Positions 53,660 through 55,198 of a stretch of 55,198 bases of DNA are shown piece after piece. The DNA comes from Treponema sp. Lineage in GTDB: Bacteria; Spirochaetota; Spirochaetia; Treponematales; Treponemataceae. Every line of letters begins with the position of its first letter. Within the stretch, counting starts at the first letter, position 1. Both the position numbers and the translations under genes were made by a program. The DNA lies in NCBI GenBank assembly GCA_017962415.1, contig JAGCVK010000037.1:1-55198 (forward strand), read 5' to 3'. The notes beneath the pieces were generated by a model. That model saw only the letters and a list, made by a program, of their open reading frames with translations. It was not told where the DNA came from and ran no database searches.

Positions 53660-53665
53660 AGTATA
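53660..53665 (-). promoter_or_regulatory. Candidate -10 box of aroK
   Basis: The minus strand reads TATACT, ending six bases before the start ATG. A weak -35 (TTGGAT) lies 17 bp upstream. Confidence 0.4.
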
Positions 53666-53763
53666 GCACGTCAATTGTAAAAATCCAATGATTACAGTAT
53701 GCTTAAATTAAGTTAATTCTTAAGCGAATTTGCAAACTAATTTAGCTGATAAAGGAGAGGATT

Positions 53764-54417
53764 ATGGGAATTGCGCTTTGTTTTGTGCCGCTGATTTTTG
53801 CACTTGTTTTAACTACAGCTGTTTATAAGATTAAAATTACACATCAGTTGATTGCGACTTTATTGGGACTTATTGCCGTATTTCCAATTTCTGTGATTCA
53901 ATATTTTCTTCCAGAAATTCCGGGTCTTGGCTTTTCTTTGATTCTTTATTCGCTTATAAAATCGCTGCTTTTATATGGTTTGGTCGAAGAACTTTTTAAG
54001 ATGCTTTTGATTATTCCGCTTCCGCATAAAAATTATAGTCCAAGAGATTTTCTTTTGCTTGCCTTTATTATGGGACTTTCGCTTGGCTGTTTTGAATCGG
54101 TTGTTTATTATTTTGATCATCTTCAGCTTGCAAACTATCGCGGTGCTACATTGCTTTACGGACAAATTGCTATAAGAATCTTTACATCAGATATTATTCA
54201 TATGTCATGTATGGGACTTAGCGGACTTTTTATTTACAGTTGCAGAAACAAAATGCGGCACATTTCTTTTTTTGTGATTTCTGTAATTTTGCACGGCATT
54301 TATGATTTTTTTGCGGGCTTTTCAAACAATTTGCGTTGGTTTTCGATTGCGGTTGTTTTTATGGCACTTATAGAATGCAGAATTAAATACACAACTTTAA
54401 CGAATCAGGAAGGCTAA
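53764..54417 (+). CDS. PrsW-like intramembrane metalloprotease
   Basis: A 217-residue protein with about seven hydrophobic helices. The family motifs are in order: GLVEELFKMLL (Glu-Glu-x-x-Lys) near 77, LGCFESVVYY near 116, a His in IIHMSCMGLSG near 145, and HGIYDFFAG near 179. Such proteases cut substrates within the membrane, for example anti-sigma factors. The target here is unknown. An AGGAGAGG site precedes the ATG. Nothing else recognisable lies in the 220 bases between it and the tRNA gene except the tRNA promoter. Confidence 0.82.
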   Translation: MGIALCFVPLIFALVLTTAVYKIKITHQLIATLLGLIAVFPISVIQYFLPEIPGLGFSLILYSLIKSLLLYGLVEELFKMLLIIPLPHKNYSPRDFLLLAFIMGLSLGCFESVVYYFDHLQLANYRGATLLYGQIAIRIFTSDIIHMSCMGLSGLFIYSCRNKMRHISFFVISVILHGIYDFFAGFSNNLRWFSIAVVFMALIECRIKYTTLTNQEG

Positions 54418-54594
54418 TATTTTTGCAAAAACCGGCGAAAAATTATAATTTTCCGAATGTATCACCCAATGCGAAAATTCACAACAAAACGCAAAGGACA
54501 ACATAAAAATCATAAAATCGCCTAAAAAAAGCAACAAAACCGCAAAAAAACTCAATTTTTCCACCCGAAAATCGCTAAATTCCCCCTTCAACAC

Positions 54595-54623
54595 TTGACA
54601 ATATCCAGCCAACCCCCTATAAT
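54595..54623 (+). promoter_or_regulatory. Consensus promoter of the initiator tRNA gene
   Basis: TTGACA (54595-54600), a 17-bp spacer and TATAAT (54618-54623) match the sigma-70 consensus exactly. Transcription would start near 54630, a few bases before the tRNA. Confidence 0.85.
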
Positions 54624-54638
54624 ACCCAAACAATACGA

Positions 54639-54711
54639 CGCGGGGTAGAGCAGTTGGCAGCTCGTCGGGCTCATAACCCGGAGGCCGCAGGTTCGAGTCC
54701 TGCCCCCGCTA
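54639..54711 (+). tRNA. Initiator tRNA-fMet (anticodon CAT)
   Basis: A full cloverleaf is present: acceptor CGCGGGG with CCCCGCT, D stem GAGC/GCTC, anticodon loop CTCATAA, and T stem GCAGG/CCTGC with loop TTCGAGT. Initiator hallmarks are present: a C1-T72 mismatch at the top of the acceptor, an A11-T24 pair, and three GGG/CCC pairs next to the anticodon loop. No CCA is encoded. It is the only tRNA I see in the window. Confidence 0.95.
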
Positions 54712-54717
54712 TAACAG

Positions 54718-54742
54718 ACCACTCAGAAATGAGTGGTTTTTT
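54718..54742 (+). terminator. Terminator of the tRNA-fMet gene
   Basis: ACCACTCA and TGAGTGGT pair around a GAAA loop and are followed by five T. Confidence 0.85.
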
Positions 54743-54968
54743 GTTTTTAACTGAAGCTTACTGAACCTCAATGGACAAATAAGGTCAAAAATAGTGGTAT
54801 TCTGCCCTAAGACACCTACAATATAACACTAGATTTCCGAAAAATCAAATCAATTAAATCCACCTGAATTCACTGAAATTCAACTTTTACTTAAACTCCT
54901 TACTTTAAGTTCGTAGGCCGTAGGTTTTTGGCCTGCGGACTCTTCATTCAACTTGAATTAATATTTCT

Positions 54969-55029
54969 GGCAATGTTATGGTAATGTTTCGGCAATGTCG
55001 GGCAATGTATTGGCAATGTTCGGCAATGT
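54969..55029 (+). repeat. Six direct GGCAATGT repeats spaced 10-11 bp
   Basis: Copies begin at 54969, 54980 (GGTAATGT), 54991, 55001, 55012 and 55022, that is 11, 11, 10, 11 and 10 bp apart, close to one helical turn. They lie in the 395-bp gene-free stretch after the tRNA terminator, which also holds a weak hairpin at 54912-54937 and nothing else recognisable before 55072. Confidence 0.85.
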
Positions 55030-55071
55030 TTTAAATTATCCATCAGAACTAAAAACTCTTTTTTTTTCACA

Positions 55072-55118
55072 TTTAACACCAATTATCACCTTTACTTTTG
55101 GTGTTAAAAGGTGTTAAA
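55072..55118. promoter_or_regulatory. TTTAACACC / GGTGTTAAA operator-like cluster
   Basis: TTTAACACC (55072-55080) is repeated inverted at 55100-55108 and again at 55110-55118, the last two 10 bp apart. It lies 19 bases before the start of the last gene, so it could be an autoregulatory site. Confidence 0.55.
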
Positions 55119-55137
55119 TATATGTAAGAGGTTTAAT

Positions 55138-55198
55138 ATGGCAGATATTAAAGAATTAGAAGAACAAATAGCAAAACTTCCCATTGGATACATTACAG
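55138..55198 (+). CDS. N-terminus of an unknown small-protein gene, cut by the window edge
   Basis: Only 20 complete codons are visible: MADIKELEEQIAKLPIGYIT. An AAGAGG ribosome site lies seven bases before the ATG. The helical start followed by LPIGYIT recalls small proteins encoded next to transposases or integrases, but this is too short to assign. Confidence 0.6.
   Translation, partial: MADIKELEEQIAKLPIGYIT

Noticed and set aside
54969..55029. Possible CRISPR array of GGCAATGT units.
   Set aside because: The repeat is 8 bp with spacers of 2-3 bp, far too short.

Overview
The window looks like chromosome of an anaerobic, host-associated Treponema (Spirochaetes). The evidence is moderately AT-rich DNA, many lipoproteins with spirochaete-like lipoboxes, a rubrerythrin, an HD-GYP phosphodiesterase, tandem 'GxQxAGVFNI' surface repeats of a kind known from spirochaetes, and small dispersed hairpins. 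The species cannot be named from the sequence.

Region 1 (1-17040) is an aryl-polyene (APE)-type type II PKS/fatty-acid-like locus. Its gene order follows the Gram-negative ape clusters: ketoreductase (cut by the left edge), dehydratase, ketosynthase, lipoprotein, MMPL/RND-like exporter, LolA-like carrier, lysophospholipid-type acyltransferase, GT2 glycosyltransferase, second dehydratase, a membrane domain fused to an acyl-CoA/aryl ligase, and two ACPs. A methyltransferase, a chain-length-factor-like protein and a PlsC-type acyltransferase run divergently. Two plus-strand genes, an HD-GYP protein and a TraB/GumN-like lipoprotein, interrupt the minus-strand genes. The expected product is a membrane-linked aryl polyene pigment.

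Region 2 (17041-23320) holds a three-gene unit: ECF sigma factor, membrane-anchored DUF4384-like protein, and an exported caspase-like protease with surface repeats. A strong terminator closes it. A solitary DUF4874/DUF4832-type lipoprotein follows.

Region 3 (23400-38700) is on the minus strand: htpG, an arginase, a 3117-residue Ig-like lipoprotein, an Na+-coupled NSS-family symporter and a CmpB-like membrane protein. Upstream of the giant lipoprotein gene is a four-unit array of CTCA-S-TGAG dyads spaced exactly 21 bp.

Region 4 (38700-54420) is mixed housekeeping and envelope genes: a frameshifted PTS enzyme I, der, a MerR regulator, an Rsm22-like methyltransferase, a CrtI-like oxidoreductase, a UDG-like protein, rubrerythrin, a LysM protein with an ATPase-less DnaK substrate-binding-like domain, a lytic transglycosylase, a NifU-like protein, slyD, shikimate kinase and a PrsW-like protease.

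Region 5 (54595-55198) has an initiator tRNA behind a consensus promoter. After its terminator come helically phased GGCAATGT repeats, a TTTAACACC/GGTGTTAAA operator-like cluster, and the first codons of a gene cut by the right edge. This may be the edge of a mobile element.
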